From: Sinonovacula constricta
Lineage: Eukaryota > Mollusca > Bivalvia > Cardiida > Solecurtidae
DNA length: 64,000 nucleotides
Direction of reading: 5' to 3'
NCBI GenBank assembly: GCA_007844125.1
Contig: CM017563.1
Location: forward strand, 37,240,019-37,304,018
Below are positions 32,944 through 46,104 of this stretch, piece by piece; positions within the stretch are counted from its first letter, which is position 1, and every line of letters starts with the position of its first letter. Made by a program: the position numbers and the translations under genes. The notes under the pieces were generated by a model. It saw only the letters and a list, made by a program, of their open reading frames with translations, ran no database searches and was not told where the DNA came from.

Positions 32944-34367
32944 CTAGTTGAGTCTGATACACTGTCCCATCGCGTAGAGGAACTGTGCCAGGGTCTTCTC
33001 GCCATCTAGGTAGTGCTGGCAAAGGGACTTGAGCCTATTTTGATGGAGGACTGTGGTCTTCTTCCTTCTCTTCGGTGCCTGCTCGCCCCTGCTGTGTCTG
33101 TAGATGTCGGCTTCGACCATAGCTGCGTCCTTTCCCAGGCAGTCGATGACTGTCCACAGTGATGGGTTGTTGTGGCCGACCAGGTGTTTGAACCCATTAT
33201 TCCAACTTTCGCACATATTATTTGTGCGATGTTTGCCCATCATGGTCGCTTCATGCACATTCCATATCGCGAGTTCAAACCTTGGGGAGGTTCTCCTGAA
33301 CCGCATTTGACCATTGTCACACATGACAGCCCTATATTGGCCTGTGACATAGTTTGAGTCGAAGTATTCAACCAAACCATGCAGGCTGTCGGGAGCTGCG
33401 TCCTTCAAGGCACGCATACCCTTGCTCACATCAGTGACAGGTAGGAAGGCCAAGGCATCCAACATTCCACAGAAGGTTCTCACTTCTTCATCAGACTTAT
33501 ACAGTGTCTGTAAACCTTCAGCCTGCACATGCCTCCAAGTAGACTGGGTAAGGTGGTAAAAGCAGCCTTGGATATGAATGTCAACTGCTAATACCGAATG
33601 GCGACCTCGAAGTCCACGATGACTCGAGTTGGGTTTGGCCTTATGTCTTTCGCCAGACATGTATCCAGGATGGCTGTCAGGCATTCTTCGTAGACCTCCT
33701 GGCGTTTAGACGGGAGTAGCGCGTATGCCACAGAGACACACGATTCTCCCAGTGGGACGCGGAGACAGAACAGCTGGGGGAACTGTGGTGGGGCTGTGGA
33801 GTGGGTCCCGTCCATGAACCAGGTATCTGCCTGGTCTAGGAGTTTGAGGCCATCATCACTGGCATACACGAGTATGCGGCTAGTTTCTTCCCCGTTGTCA
33901 TAGACCAGAAAGGACTTGTCATTGCGAGTTGAGTACTCTTCTGGGATAGGGTGGGGGATGTCCCTCATTGATGCTGGCTCAGGGGGTGCTGTCCCACGCT
34001 TGGCCCGTCGCACTACCCGCTTCAGGGAGTCTATTCTTCCTGCTGCTGCCACCACTTCCTTTGGTACTTTGGACAGCTTGTCAGTTACTATTTGTCCAGG
34101 TTTCCCCCTGTTGGCTTGGACTGTTGCCTTAATGTCTGCCCTAACCTTCATGGCTTCCACACTGAATCTATCAGCCTCATGAGTATGGTCAGTAGTATAC
34201 CTCACCACTGATTCATTAATGTCAGTTATTAGTGCACCTTTGCACTGTTGGCTGATACGGAGGGAACACTCCCAACGTACAGTTGTCTTTGATGATTTTT
34301 TCTTGGTGTAGGTGAACCCTTCATAGCAGAGTTTCCTTGCACCTTTGTTGCTTGTTATGAACTCCAT
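32944..34367 (-). pseudogene. FLYWCH-type MULE transposase, frameshifted
   Basis: Two overlapping frames make one transposase. The first (34367 down to 33588) starts with a FLYWCH zinc finger in residues ~3-63 (W32, C34, C42, H61, H63). It continues into the MULE transposase core with a first catalytic Asp in FMDGTHS and a second in VIVDFE. A one-base loss, or two-base gain, near 33590-33600 stops this frame right after DFE. The protein resumes in the second frame (stop at 32944) with GCFYHLTQ, the zinc-ligand C-x2-H step that normally follows, and later a RTNNMCESWN motif typical of the family. In the family the product cuts and pastes DNA in the nucleus. No SWIM finger is visible at the C-terminus. 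The single lesion suggests recent inactivation or a sequencing error. Confidence 0.88.
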
Positions 34368-34670
34368 AATTGGAATACAGGAAATATTTTGATGTCAGGC
34401 AATATATAATAAGAGATGTATCAGTTTGTTTATTGAGTAAATAATGACAACAGCTTGATTTTAAAAAACGTGTAAATTTGTCAAAAAGATTAACAATTAG
34501 CGCTAATTAAGAACAATTATTAATTAAAGTTACCCCACTGTTTGTAACAAAATTTCTAGCAATCAATGAGAAAATTGATTGAACACAATGCTCAATGTAA
34601 GAATGGGACACCATTATTTGTAACACATTTCCAATGAAATATATCATGAACAACATCAATTTCAATACTG

Positions 34671-34794
34671 AGAGGGTGTCAGTCCGGGTGGGATTATGTC
34701 CGCCTTACAAAATTCATGGGGGGGGGGGATTTTGTCCACCTATGCAAATTTTGGCAGGGGGGATTATGTCCGGGGGGGATTTTGTCCGGATACC
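34671..34794 (-). repeat. MULE right terminal inverted repeat
   Basis: Inverted match of 32384-32517, ending ttttgtccggatacc. The outermost seven bases differ between the two ends apart from the terminal G/C, but the offset to the ggacaaaatc block is the same. Confidence 0.9.
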
Positions 34795-34803
34795 TAAATT
34801 TCA
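34795..34803. repeat. MULE target-site duplication, right
   Basis: Second copy of taaatttca, continuous with ttacttaaaagg of the interrupted unit. Confidence 0.92.
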
Positions 34804-35054
34804 TTACTTAAAAGGAATAAGATTTATAGCAGTGCATTATGCTCATGCTTTTCATGTGCTTTCAATATAAATATCAATAACGCATGGCCTTCTATTTAAA
34901 AAACGGCTGAAAACCTGCTTTTGTTACTAATGAACCTAAAACTAACGCCAGTGTGCTCATTGTATCGACGTCCAGCTATTTTTGTAGAGGAATAACCGAA
35001 ATAGATATCTGGGTAGAGTATAGCAACTGACACTCTTGAAAATAGTTGGCACAA

Positions 35055-35570
35055 CGGTCATTCCGACCCACTCTACAAGACACTGACCCTTCGAAAATAA
35101 TCGCCCCAACTAGGACTCGTGCACGAAAATGGTCGTCCAAATGGGGACTTCAAACGTGCCTGTGAGTGTTTGACGCGGATGGAAAATGCCGGGAGGGATT
35201 CCAAAAAGCTCTGTAGGGGACTGCCCCACATTAAAATGCTCGGTCCAAATTTGTCACCAACCTGCTCTGTATGGAAAAAACTCATATAAAAATGGTCAGC
35301 CCAATAGGGACCACAACAATATTGAAATGGTCAACTCAGAGAGGTCTCCAGCCTGTTCTGTAAGAAACCGACCCATATAAAAATGATCGTCCAATCCACT
35401 CTGTATGAAATGGCGTATACGAAAATGGTCACTGGGAATTTCAGTCTTGTCTGTGAGGGTATGACCCACTGAAAAATGGCCAGCCCAAGGAGAACTCCAA
35501 CCTATTATGTGAGAGACAAACCTACATAAACATGGTCGACCTAACGGGGACTCAATCCCACTCAGTAAAA
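35055..35570. repeat. Degenerate ~60-bp tandem repeat (U3 copy)
   Basis: The same array as in U1 and U2 but more diverged and shorter by several repeat segments. It runs into a CA microsatellite at about 35610-35656. Confidence 0.75.
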
Positions 35571-35607
35571 CACTTGGCACGGATTGTACCATGACCCCCC
35601 ACACATC

Positions 35608-35609
<2 letters not shown>

Positions 35610-35647
<38 letters not shown>

Positions 35648-35656
35648 ACACACACA
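35610..35656. repeat. CA microsatellite, U3-specific
   Basis: CA run with a tc interruption. There is no equivalent at this position in U1 or U2, so it arose or inserted in U3 only. Confidence 0.9.
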
Positions 35657-36954
35657 TTTCACCAGCCTAACCATACATAGGTGAAAAGAGCTGTTCATTG
35701 TCTATCAGAAAAAAACTAGAAATAAGTAAACTTTTGCAACTTTCTTTGGCAAGACGTTTTACAAATATTCGCAAAGAACACAATTGCATTTCCAGAAAAT
35801 TAGTTACTAATATGGTTTAGTCATGTATGTCAAACATATACATGTATAAGAATATACACTTATCAACCTGAGGTAGTTTCTAAACGAATAGGTCAATTCA
35901 TTGGGTTCTTATCATTTTCTAAACCGAATGTTTGTACCCATTCGAACAAAACATTGAGAAGAAGAAAGGTAGAACAATGACTAAACAACGTTGGTGGAAT
36001 ATTTAATGCTTTCAGTGAGTCAACTTATCGTCGTTAAAAGACGCACGGTTCTTTTTTTTTTTCAGAAAATATATCACGGGGCACTCCAGTGTGGTATTGT
36101 TAATGAAGAGAAAGTCCAATTCTGGTCAGAATATTTATGTCAGTAAATCTGACATTAGGAAGTGTTTAACATATATTTTCAATGAGTAAATAGGACTTAT
36201 ATAATCAAAGCTATAGGAATGAAAACGAACGTTCGGAGGTGTTTGGAATGATGTCGAATGCCATGATGTATTCATAGCATTTAAACGACTTGTAGACCGA
36301 ATTTATTCAAATTTTACTAGATTTGCTCAGTATTCTTGTACGCCAATTTGGATAACCAAAAGTACTTTATGGTTAAGTATATCGCGGACTATGGATGGGA
36401 AACAGTTGGATTAAAAACGTTTATATGATATCCGGCATTTTTAGCATGGTGGTTGGAACATGTATTTCTGTGTCGTTGTCTTTGATACACATGCATTTGA
36501 GAGACTTTCGATGTTGACTGAATATAACTTCATTTCATTTGAAAATGTAGTGTTTATTTCTTATGAATTAATAACATATAAATTAAAGGTTAATTGTGAC
36601 ACCTTTCGATTATATGTTAAGCAAAGCTTAGTCTTGTCGATTTTTCTCTCTGTAAGCAAGAACCGTTGAAGATGCTCTTTTAGAAAAGAAAGCATGGGGC
36701 GTCCAGAAACAGCGCCATAAACGAAAATCATGAGGCAGTTTTCGTACACAGTGACACAATTTTGCAATGCCTCTTAGCAGCTTACAAAAGAAGCATGACT
36801 GAAGAATAAGTTTAAGCAATATTTTCTCGAAAAAAAGTAACCTACAACCTGGTACGTTTGGCAAGAAAAAACTTTTGCAAAATCTGTAGTCAGGAGGGGG
36901 CCATCTAATTAACATTTCCCAACTAACGCACGAACGTAAGTTACGTTTTAAGAT

Positions 36955-37269
36955 ATTATTGAACACCGAACGATATCTGAATTTGGCCTTTCAAAATACA
37001 AAATATCTTGATCAAAGTTTAGATGTTCAAACTATAAGTTAAGAATCGGGTTAGGTAGACATATGGGTATACCGTTAAATAATCGATTATGTGAGTTTTG
37101 TTTGCAAAAAAGTATTAATGTTATTGAATGCGAGTATCATGTATTTTTCGTCTGTCCACAGTATAACAATATACGTGATGAGTATCTCCTGCTGTGGTAT
37201 GCGGACGAAAGAAATGTTAAAGCATTTAATTGTCTTCAAAGCACTGATAAATGTGACATTATAAGATAA
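36955..37269 (+). pseudogene. Non-LTR retrotransposon RT C-terminal remnant (U3)
   Basis: The best preserved copy. The frame is open from the start codon at 37063 to 37269 and shows RLCEFC (C-x2-C) and ECEYHVFFVCPQY, the Cys/His knuckle at the end of many animal non-LTR reverse transcriptases. The preceding bases encode a matching basic stretch, but no polymerase domain remains. Confidence 0.68.
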
Positions 37270-39222
37270 ATATCTAAGTTCTTATTTCATTAGTTACATG
37301 CCACAAACTAGCAAAGATGCATAACAAATAAATTCCATTCTTTGTTGTTGTTGTGTGTTGGGGTTTTTTCAAAAGTCCACAAAAACAATAAAACCAGCTA
37401 ATTTTCAATATCATGTCATACATTTAGCATTGTCAACTATTATTTGAGGTATTAATAAAGCATTGTTAACAATTATTTTAGAAATGAAACAATATGAGAA
37501 TGACGTTATTTATAGTTATATTACATGTTTGTATACATGTACCTGTTATCTATTTTTTATAATATATTGGAACAGTGTAAATGTATTTCATTTGTAAAGC
37601 TAACCCCGTTACCGTCTTGAAACGGTAAGTCAGAGAAAAGAATTTACGTTACGGAGAGCTTTTACTTCGCGTATCCTTACGCATATCAGGAGGTCTGTAA
37701 CGCTCAGGAAAACCCAGTACCGTCTTAAAACGGTCAACCAGAAAAAAAGGAGTTGATAGAAACAGGTTTACTGAGAGATTTTACTTCGCTAATCCTTAAC
37801 AATAGTTCTGTTACTTTTTAAAGGTATCGTATTCTTATTCGAAGGCGATTTAATTCAGAGAATAAGGAGTATTTTAAATGCTACTGGGTTAGCTGATCTA
37901 CTTATGGGTTAAATGTTAAGGTTTCTTTTACTCTTGCCTCAAACATAGTGAGTGCATGAAAATAAATCATAAATTAAGTTACTACTGTGTTTTTTAAGAA
38001 ATGTGACCGAGCTGTCCCAAACAATTGCTAATATCTTACAAGTAAGCCAACTTAAAACTGAATTGACCTCTTCTGGTATGAATGTGTGTAGTTTCAAGTG
38101 TCGCATTAAGTACTAACTTTACTACTTTAAACTTGGCTGGCTGATCCTGTAGGGTACCTAAATGCTAGTGTCATAAATCTGACATCTAAACCGGATGGAC
38201 CAGCTCTCTTCCAGTCTTTCTTTCTTTGTTGGCGCCTCAAATATATTCTATTATAATAACAATATCAAATATTATATTAAATTATTATTTAGGTTTGTTT
38301 GTTTTTGCGTGCTTTCAAAGAATAACTGACACACCAGTGAATTGTCATCTTATGACAAACGTTAATTCACTGTTATAAGTGGTGCGTGTTACAAATACCG
38401 TTTATGTTTTCACAAGCTTTAAAATTCCCATTATTACATAACTGTACGTTATACGTCCTATAAAAAAAGCACCTAACATGTTCGATAACACGAGGGTCTG
38501 CTTTAAACCAATTCCATTATGTATATCACGATTTTGTCCCCGGACCGAAAAGTGAAATCGATATAAAGCCCGCATTTGAAGTAAGTTTATTGGCTTATGA
38601 GGCAGAGCCAAAAATGATAAAGATTTCAGCAAGAAGCTCTTAGAAATGGCAGCCATTTTGTTTTACCTCGGTCTGTGTGTAGACGCTTACAGGTTGCATA
38701 AATTTATGAAATAAAATATTCTCAGTTTTCGAACATTCACGGCATGAATTTATAGTGTTTAACCGAATGTTTTATAAATTTACAACATGTATATTTCACA
38801 AAAACCTAAACAAGAATTTTCTGACTTGCATTAATGCATTAACTAAAAAATTAAATATTAAATGTGAAATGTTAAAAGTACATTTAGTTATTTAATAAAA
38901 TTGGGCCAATGCGATTGCCCTCGGACAAATAACAGAGCCAATATCAAATCAATTATTTATTAACATATAATAATGTATTTGATCGTTGATAAAGGTCGGT
39001 ATTCATCTGTTGCATGTCTGTCATTTCTTCTGTCTCGCTGTAGTAAAAAATCATGATAAATCGAGAAAATCACTTTTAGGTGCGTCGTCGAACTGATACG
39101 ATCTTATACTATACGGCTTGGCTTAGTGATAGGTACGCATAAGTCGCTGGTATAGCTGGTGGATCATAATGCAAGTCGATGCACGTAGAAATCAAGGGCA
39201 TATAATCATGTTAGACTAATAA

Positions 39223-39258
39223 ATATATATATATGTGTGTGTGTGCGTGCGTGCGTGT

Positions 39259-39291
<33 letters not shown>

Positions 39292-39307
39292 TGTGTGTGT
39301 GTGTGTT
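39223..39307. repeat. TA/GTGC microsatellite in U3
   Basis: Short TA run, then GTGC and GT steps, at the unit position equivalent to 15204-15287. Confidence 0.9.
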
Positions 39308-42300
39308 GATTTTCATAGCTTTGACCATATAAAAATAACAGTTTGTTAAAATATGTTTCCTCTACATGTTTACCGATTGGGAAGAAAATGCTCTTTATAA
39401 ATGACCTTTAACAGTAATAGCCGTATTATTCGCTTTTACCAATGATAACATACATGTAAGTAATGATAACCTATTATTTACAATACTTTTAGAATAAAGT
39501 ATGTTTTGCAAACTGTCAATTTATAAAAAAAATATTTTAAAACAATGTTACTATGTTACAGAGAATCAGATTTGACCGAACATATGTTCATAATGCACGA
39601 AGCCAATTTTGTGCAATGACATAACTTTTTTATCACATAACCTACCGCGCGAGCGGGAGGTAACATTCGTGCTTTATTTTTGGTAAAACACTAGTTAATT
39701 ACCGTAGTGTGACGTCATTAAGTATGTGTAGTGTACATGCCATTTCCTGATCACTTTGTTGTCACCGTATTATGCATTTTGTTGGACAATTTTTTTTTCG
39801 TCATGTTATAAACGCATCAGTTGTCTAATTGCAGAGCCTCGTTTCGTATCATTTCATCCACCTCGTTTAATATTTTCAGTATCTAATGAACACTCATATC
39901 AGATCCTCTATATAATTTATACACATCACTATCGACATATAAACTGTCTGCAGTTCCTTCTTGTTACACAACTTCTTGTTAAAGTTATAAAATATTGTAG
40001 ATATGGCCTTCATGCAACAGACAATTGACAGGTTTATTCATCAGCTACGCGAATATTTGATCATCAAAAGCATCATACAGTGTGCAAGTGCATTACCGGC
40101 TTATTCTGTACGTGTTAATGGTCGGTGCTTAATGTTGACAAGTGGTGATGTTATTATATTGTGTGCACGATTTAGCAATGTTAATTGTACTTAAAAATGT
40201 CTTCTTGATATAAAATATTCTCCTTTTTTCTTATATTCCCTTAATTTTTAAGAAGAATCATTATAAAGTATAGCAGCTTGATATCTGCTCAAGATTTAGT
40301 TTCGATGCATTATGAAGAATGAGGCATAAAGCAACATTCCTGTGTCTCAACTCTTGTTGATGTCAATAATGTTGTTTATCTACAGTTCCTGAAATAAAAT
40401 AATTGTGCATATCATTGCAGAGGTGTTTTGTTTGTTGTACATAACATTTAAATGATAACTGATATGTGCACGTAAATAAGTTCATAGTTATTCCACTTCT
40501 TGGCTTACGAAAAAGATTTTACTAAACAAATTAGTAACATTTAAAAGGAAATAGTCAGAAAGCTGTGAACGAATATGTATTGACGTTTTTGTCGTAGCAG
40601 TGGGATTGTAAGTTTCCGAGTACTGCAAAGCCATATGTAAAATTGTTAGTTATCAAGTAATGAAACAGACATGCATTGCAAGCCTTCTTTGCGTAATAAT
40701 TTTTAACTTACTTAAATGTTAATAGAGCGTCACACGTGCAAATTCGTTCAAACAATTATCACAATAATAAATGTCGTTGTTCTATTTTCTTTGTTCTGAT
40801 TGATATTTAAATATTACAATGGCTAAATAATTATAGTGAGTTACAAAATATTATAAAATAGAATTATATTGGAACATTAACGTCTTCAGCTAGAATGCGA
40901 GATATGGCACTTTAGTACATGTCGGTTGTTACAGTTTATACACTTCGGCCCTTGAAACAAAAATACTTCGAATTTTAAATATGCAACGGCAAAATATTTT
41001 AGAACGTTGCTGAATAAAGTGTTAAAGAGTCCAAGCAAGCAGAGTAGTTTCTAAAAAAAATAGGTCAAATGCATTGGGTTCTTATCATTTTCTAAAGTGA
41101 AAGTTTGTACCCATTCAAGAAACATTGTGAAGAAGAAAGGTAGAACAATGACTAAACAACGTTGGTGGAATATTTAATGCTTTCAGTGAGTCAACTTATC
41201 GTCGTAAAAAGACGCACGGTTCTTTTTTTTTATCAGAAATATATCACGTCACTCCAGTGTGGTATTGTTAATGAAGAGAAAGTCCAATTCTGGGCAGAAT
41301 ATTTATGTCAATAAATCAGACATTAGGTTGTGTTTAACATATATTTCCAATGAGTAAAAAGGACTTATATAATCAAAGCTATAGGGATGAAAACAAACGT
41401 TCGGAGGTGTTTGGAAGGATGTCGAATGCCATGATGTATTCATAGCATTTAAACGACTTGTAAACCGAAATAATTCAAAGTTTACTAAATTTGCTCAGTA
41501 TTCTTGCACGCCAATTTGGATAACCAAAAGTACTTTATGGTTAAGTATATCGCGGACTATGGATGGGAAACAGTTGGATTAAAACGTTTATATGATATCC
41601 GACATTTTTAGCATGGTGGTTGGAACATGTATTTCTGTGTCGTTGTCTTTGATACACATGCATTTGAGAGACTTTCGATGTTGACTGAATACAACTTCAT
41701 TTCGTTTGAAAATGTATTATTTATTCAAAAGAAGGGTATTCACTTTTTTATCACATAACCTACCGCGCGAGTGTGAGGTAAGACTTGTGCTTTATTTTTG
41801 GTAAAACACTAGTTAGTTATCGTAGTGTGACGTCATTAAGTACGTGTAGTGTACATGCCATTTCCTGATCACTTTGTTGTCAGCGTATTATGCATTTTGT
41901 TGGACAATTTTATTTTAGTCATGTTATAAACGCATCAGTTGTCTAACGGCAGAGCCTCGTTTCGTATCATTTCATCCACCTCGTTTAATATTTTCAGTAT
42001 CTAATGAACACTCATATCAGATCCTCTATATAATTTAAACACATCACCATCGACATATAAACTGTCTGCAGTTCCTTCTTGTTACACAACTTCTTGTTAA
42101 AGTTATAAAATATTGTAGATATGGCCTTCATGCAACAGACAATTGACAGGTTTATTCATCAGCTAAGTGAATATTTGATCATCAAAAGCATCATACAGTG
42201 TGCAAGTGCATTACCGGCTTATTCTGTACGTGTTAATGATCGGCGCTTAATGTTGACAAGTGGTGATGTTATTATATTGTGTGCATGATTAAGCAATGTT

Positions 42301-43737
42301 GATTGTACTTAAAAATGTCTTCTTGATATAAAATATTGTCATTTTTTCTTATATTCCCTTAATTTTTCAGAAGAATCATCATAAAGTATAGCAGCTTGAT
42401 ATCTGCTCAAGATTTAGTTTCGATGCATTACGAAGAATATGGCATAAAGCAACATTCCTGTGTCTCAACTCTTGTTGATGCCAATACTGTTGTTTATCTA
42501 CAGTTCCTGAAATAAAATAATTGTGCATATCATTGCAGAGCTGTTTTTGTTTGTTGTACATAACATTCAAATGGTAACTGATATGTACACGTAAATAAGT
42601 TCAAAGTTATTCCACTTCTTGGCAAAAAAGATTTTACTAAACAAATTAGTAACATTTAAAAGGAAATAGTCAGAAAGCTGTGAACGAATATGTATTGACG
42701 TTTTTATCGTAGCAGTGGGATTGTAAGTTTCCGAGTACTGCATAGCCATATGTACAATTGTAAGTTGTCAAGTTATCAAACAGACATGCATTGCAAGCCT
42801 TCTTTGCGTAGTAACTTTCTTTCACTTAAATGTAAATAGAGCGTCACACGTGCAAGTTCGTTCAAACAATTAACACAATAATAAATGTCGTTGTTCTATT
42901 TTCTTAGTTCTGATTAATATTTAAATATTACAATGGCTAAATAATTATAGTGATTTACAAAATATTATAAAATAGAATTATATTGGAACATTAACGTCTT
43001 CAGCTGGAATGCGAGATATGGCACTTTAGTACATGTCGGTTGTTACGGTTTTATACACTTCGGCCCTTAAACAAAAATACTTCGAATTTTAAATATGCAA
43101 CGGCAAAATATTTTAGAACGTTGCTGAATGAAATTTTAAAGAGTCCAAGCAAGCATGTTTGAAATGATGGTTTTATAGGGTCCATGGATGTGTTCAGCGG
43201 AGATTAAACTGGCTTTAAACTTGATTCTTTGCAAACCAACGCCACGATAACCAGCACCAGTTAACCGCCACTTTGTTCTCTTTTTTTTTAAAACACCATA
43301 CCAGGAAATGTTTGTAGTGACACATAACGTCACAGCGTCCACGCCTTGTCAATGTATTTCCATACATTTGCATGTATGAATGGTAAAAACTGGCAATCTC
43401 CATATTAAATTTGGAAACGACGGCAATTTCTTTTGATTTGATGCGGTTCTTAAAATCGCCAGCAATGCCAATATAAAGAACAAGAGGCTGAATAGCCACT
43501 GTATTCAATGGCACGTTCTTTGTTGTTTATTTTTTTGTATTGGTTGTTTTTGCCCCTTTTGGTTATGGCTCGAACCAAGAACAAAATACTTTTAGCGGAT
43601 GTTACATCTCACAAAGAAGAGAATGAGATGAGGTAAAATTGGTCAGATTAAAAGCATTTTATTACTGTAATTAATTAATTTAGAACCAAGTAAGTTTACA
43701 GTAAAACATACTTAAGATGAAGTTTGTTTGTTTGTTT

Positions 43738-43915
43738 GTTTGTTATGCATCGCACCGACACAGTTATGGTCATATTGGCGACGTCCAGCTTATTAATGGT
43801 GGAGGAAGACCCCCGACTTACGTCTAGGATCCCAGACTTATGTCTGAGTAGAACCACCGGCGCACCGCAGGTCAAGGTCAGATGGAAAACCTCCCCACAT
43901 GAAAGTTCTCGCTGA
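43738..43915 (+). mobile_element. SINE-like element (U4)
   Basis: U4 copy of the element at 17605-17780 with the gcgacgtccagct core. Confidence 0.5.
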
Positions 43916-44373
43916 TATTTTACTGACATGTGGAAGGAGTTGTCCTATATTTTTTTGTAAATTTCATTTTTTGGGGAATACTCATATGACCATTTCATTT
44001 TTTCATATTCTTGGTTTACCAGAATTTTAAGTATACTACTTTTATACAAAATATTTGATTTACAGCGTAACCAAGTCGGTCTAATAAACCGTTTTGTAGA
44101 CCTTCATATATTTTATCCGTTATAACTGTTTTATGAAATTATTCACCCCACACAATGTCATTATACAATGTTAATACGTTTGGGAGATCAAGAAATGTGT
44201 TTTTATCTCTACTAGAAATAAGGTTTTTGACAAAGAAAATTTATCTGGAGTTTCATGATTGGATTAATATTCCATTTTGAATTTAGTATAACGAGCATAT
44301 AGATAATTTTGCTTCAATAACATGAAATACTCCGTGAAAAATGTTGTGTGCATGAGTTTATAGAATATACACC

Positions 44374-44656
44374 AGACCTGCTAGCGCAATCGGTAGAGCA
44401 TCGACTCCATGTACGGGAGTCCCGGGTTTGACCCTTGGCTACGACATTCGTAAGTCGTTGAATTGGTAGTGGTACAGTTCCATTGCTAAAAACGCTCAAG
44501 CAAATATAAGGGTAGTTCCACGACTGGTTGGCCCGGTGTCAGGATAATGTGAATGGTTGTGGTATCATGCCAGGTGTTCATGGCATACTATACACATTGA
44601 AGGCAGCACTATATCTGCTTAAAGTGGGCACCGTCTCCAGATAACTGAAATACTGT
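44374..44656 (+). mobile_element. tRNA-derived SINE, family A (U4), 3' truncated
   Basis: Same SINE as at 18251, with a fuller body (it keeps a tcatgccaggtgttca stretch that U1 and U2 lack), cut off after aactgaaatactgt. This is the exact end of homology to the array, so the SINE marks the array boundary. Confidence 0.72.
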
Positions 44657-46104
44657 ACATATATAAACTCGTCACGTTACCGTCTCAATAAATATATATA
44701 TATTCATCAATCCTTACATTTAGCATAATCCTTAAAAAAATTGTATTAATTCAATTTGATTTTAACATAAAAACAGTATAACTCGAAAAATAATTGCTCT
44801 CAACGATATTGGGTTAGGTAAACTTACATTTCTTCAATGATCTCTTGTTACTGTACGGTTTAGCAATTTCTACAACTTGTAAATTTAAAAAAAAAATAAT
44901 CATTTCAACTTTAAAATTAGTAGGACATTCTCGGGATATGTTTTTAAGACTGTTTCTATGACATTGTGCGGGGGTTTTAATCAATCTCTCGATCAGGAGT
45001 ACTGTCTACAGGATAAACTGTTTCAAAATTTCCATATTTCATTTAGTTTCCAATTAATGCTGTTCTTTATTATGCAATGATAAACTTTATTTATAAATAA
45101 TAATAAATGCTTAAGCTTTCAGATCGGCGACTGCTGAAATAGCCTTTCGTTTATGCTTAATCATTTATAAATTTAGTATGACCATCAGAATTAATTCACA
45201 ATGTGATTTAAAGTTGTATTATAACTCTTGTATTTAAATTTAAAAAAGGTGTTTTATGTTGTTTTAGTTCATTGTCTAACCAACAATAAACAGTTTGGTG
45301 AAAAAATGACACGTAGTATGTATCCAGAAAATCGAGTATATTGACAATTCTGACTAAAGAAGAAAATATATGTAAAAAGTAACGAATTCAAAGCGCAGAT
45401 TAAAACTGCATAAAAAAGTGTGCAATATCGTAGTGCATCGCCAGTCACGGGCGACCTTCGAATCGAACAAGGCCTTTACGGCAGAGCAAGTGTAATACAC
45501 AATTTACAAAATTGGAAAATAAACACAATTAATCTGGTGCATGCCTTAAACGTGCCAGTATATCAAGAAAGAAATTATAAATAAGGAAAACAAACACGTT
45601 GCTAGATTGGTTCCACTCAAACTATCCGAAATATGTTATGAATTGATTTCATTCCAAAGCCTCTTAAAAATAATTTCCCGATTTTTCTACTTAAGATGCT
45701 TTATTTAAAATTAAGTATAATCAATCAAAATATTTAGAAGACAATTGTTCTTCCTAAATCTGGTATTATCACAACAACAAAAATTCGTCATAATTAACAG
45801 AATAAAAAAAGTTACTCATTCTGCCCATGTGGGGATTCGAACCTTTTACTCTCAGATGTAAAATCACTTTAGGCCTTTCGACAAATTTCCACTGTAGGAG
45901 AGGGGGTGGGGGTGAGTGCAGTACACATGCTCTACCTTAATCGAGGTCTTTATCTGGTTCCTAATTAAAGATGACCGAATTATTAATCATGGTTTTACTA
46001 ATTATCCGACGCTTTGAAAGGTACGCCAAATTACATTCAATATAATAATATATATAATAACGTTAAGTATTTTACTTGTGTTTAAATCTGTTTGTTGTTT
46101 TCTG
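44657..46104. other. Unique non-coding DNA
   Basis: AT-rich and without supported genes. A short tRNA-like piece in antisense near 45830-45950 (ggggattcgaacc, then a distant ttaggcctttcgac) is too degenerate to call. Confidence 0.5.

Larger units (their letters stand above)
32384..34794. mobile_element. Mutator-like (MULE) DNA transposon
   Basis: Complete element of 2411 bases with terminal inverted repeats, a transposase pseudogene on the minus strand and perfect 9-base target duplications. The ancestral empty site in U1 and U2 fixes both ends exactly. The element is present only in U3, so it inserted after the unit was duplicated. The transposase is frameshifted, so this copy is probably non-autonomous now. 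Confidence 0.92.
29397..41040. repeat. Segmental tandem array, unit U3 (with MULE insertion)
   Basis: Third copy. It is interrupted by a 2411-base MULE at 32384-34794 and breaks off at about 41040 within gagtccaagcaagc, where the sequence jumps back to the position homologous to U1 11874 to begin U4. It therefore lacks the terminal part of the unit (unassigned frame, SINE-like element, family-A SINE), which U4 supplies. At 31.3-31.9 kb it is more diverged from U1 and U2 than these are from each other. Confidence 0.88.
41041..44656. repeat. Segmental tandem array, partial unit U4
   Basis: Fourth, internally deleted copy. 41041-41735 matches U3 35870-36560. The sequence then jumps (about 41736) to the part homologous to U3 39627 and runs to the family-A SINE, where the array ends. 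U3 and U4 share a variant (ttgactgaat near 36515 and 41680) absent from U1 and U2, so U4 is derived from a U3-like copy. The frame beginning atggccttcatgcaacag occurs at 15980, 26498, 40003 and 42121 only because of the duplication. Confidence 0.85.

Noticed and set aside
35296..35655. Minus-strand 119-codon frame starting with Cys-Val repeats
   Set aside because: It joins a CA microsatellite to the degenerate ~60-base tandem repeat, so it is a chance frame.
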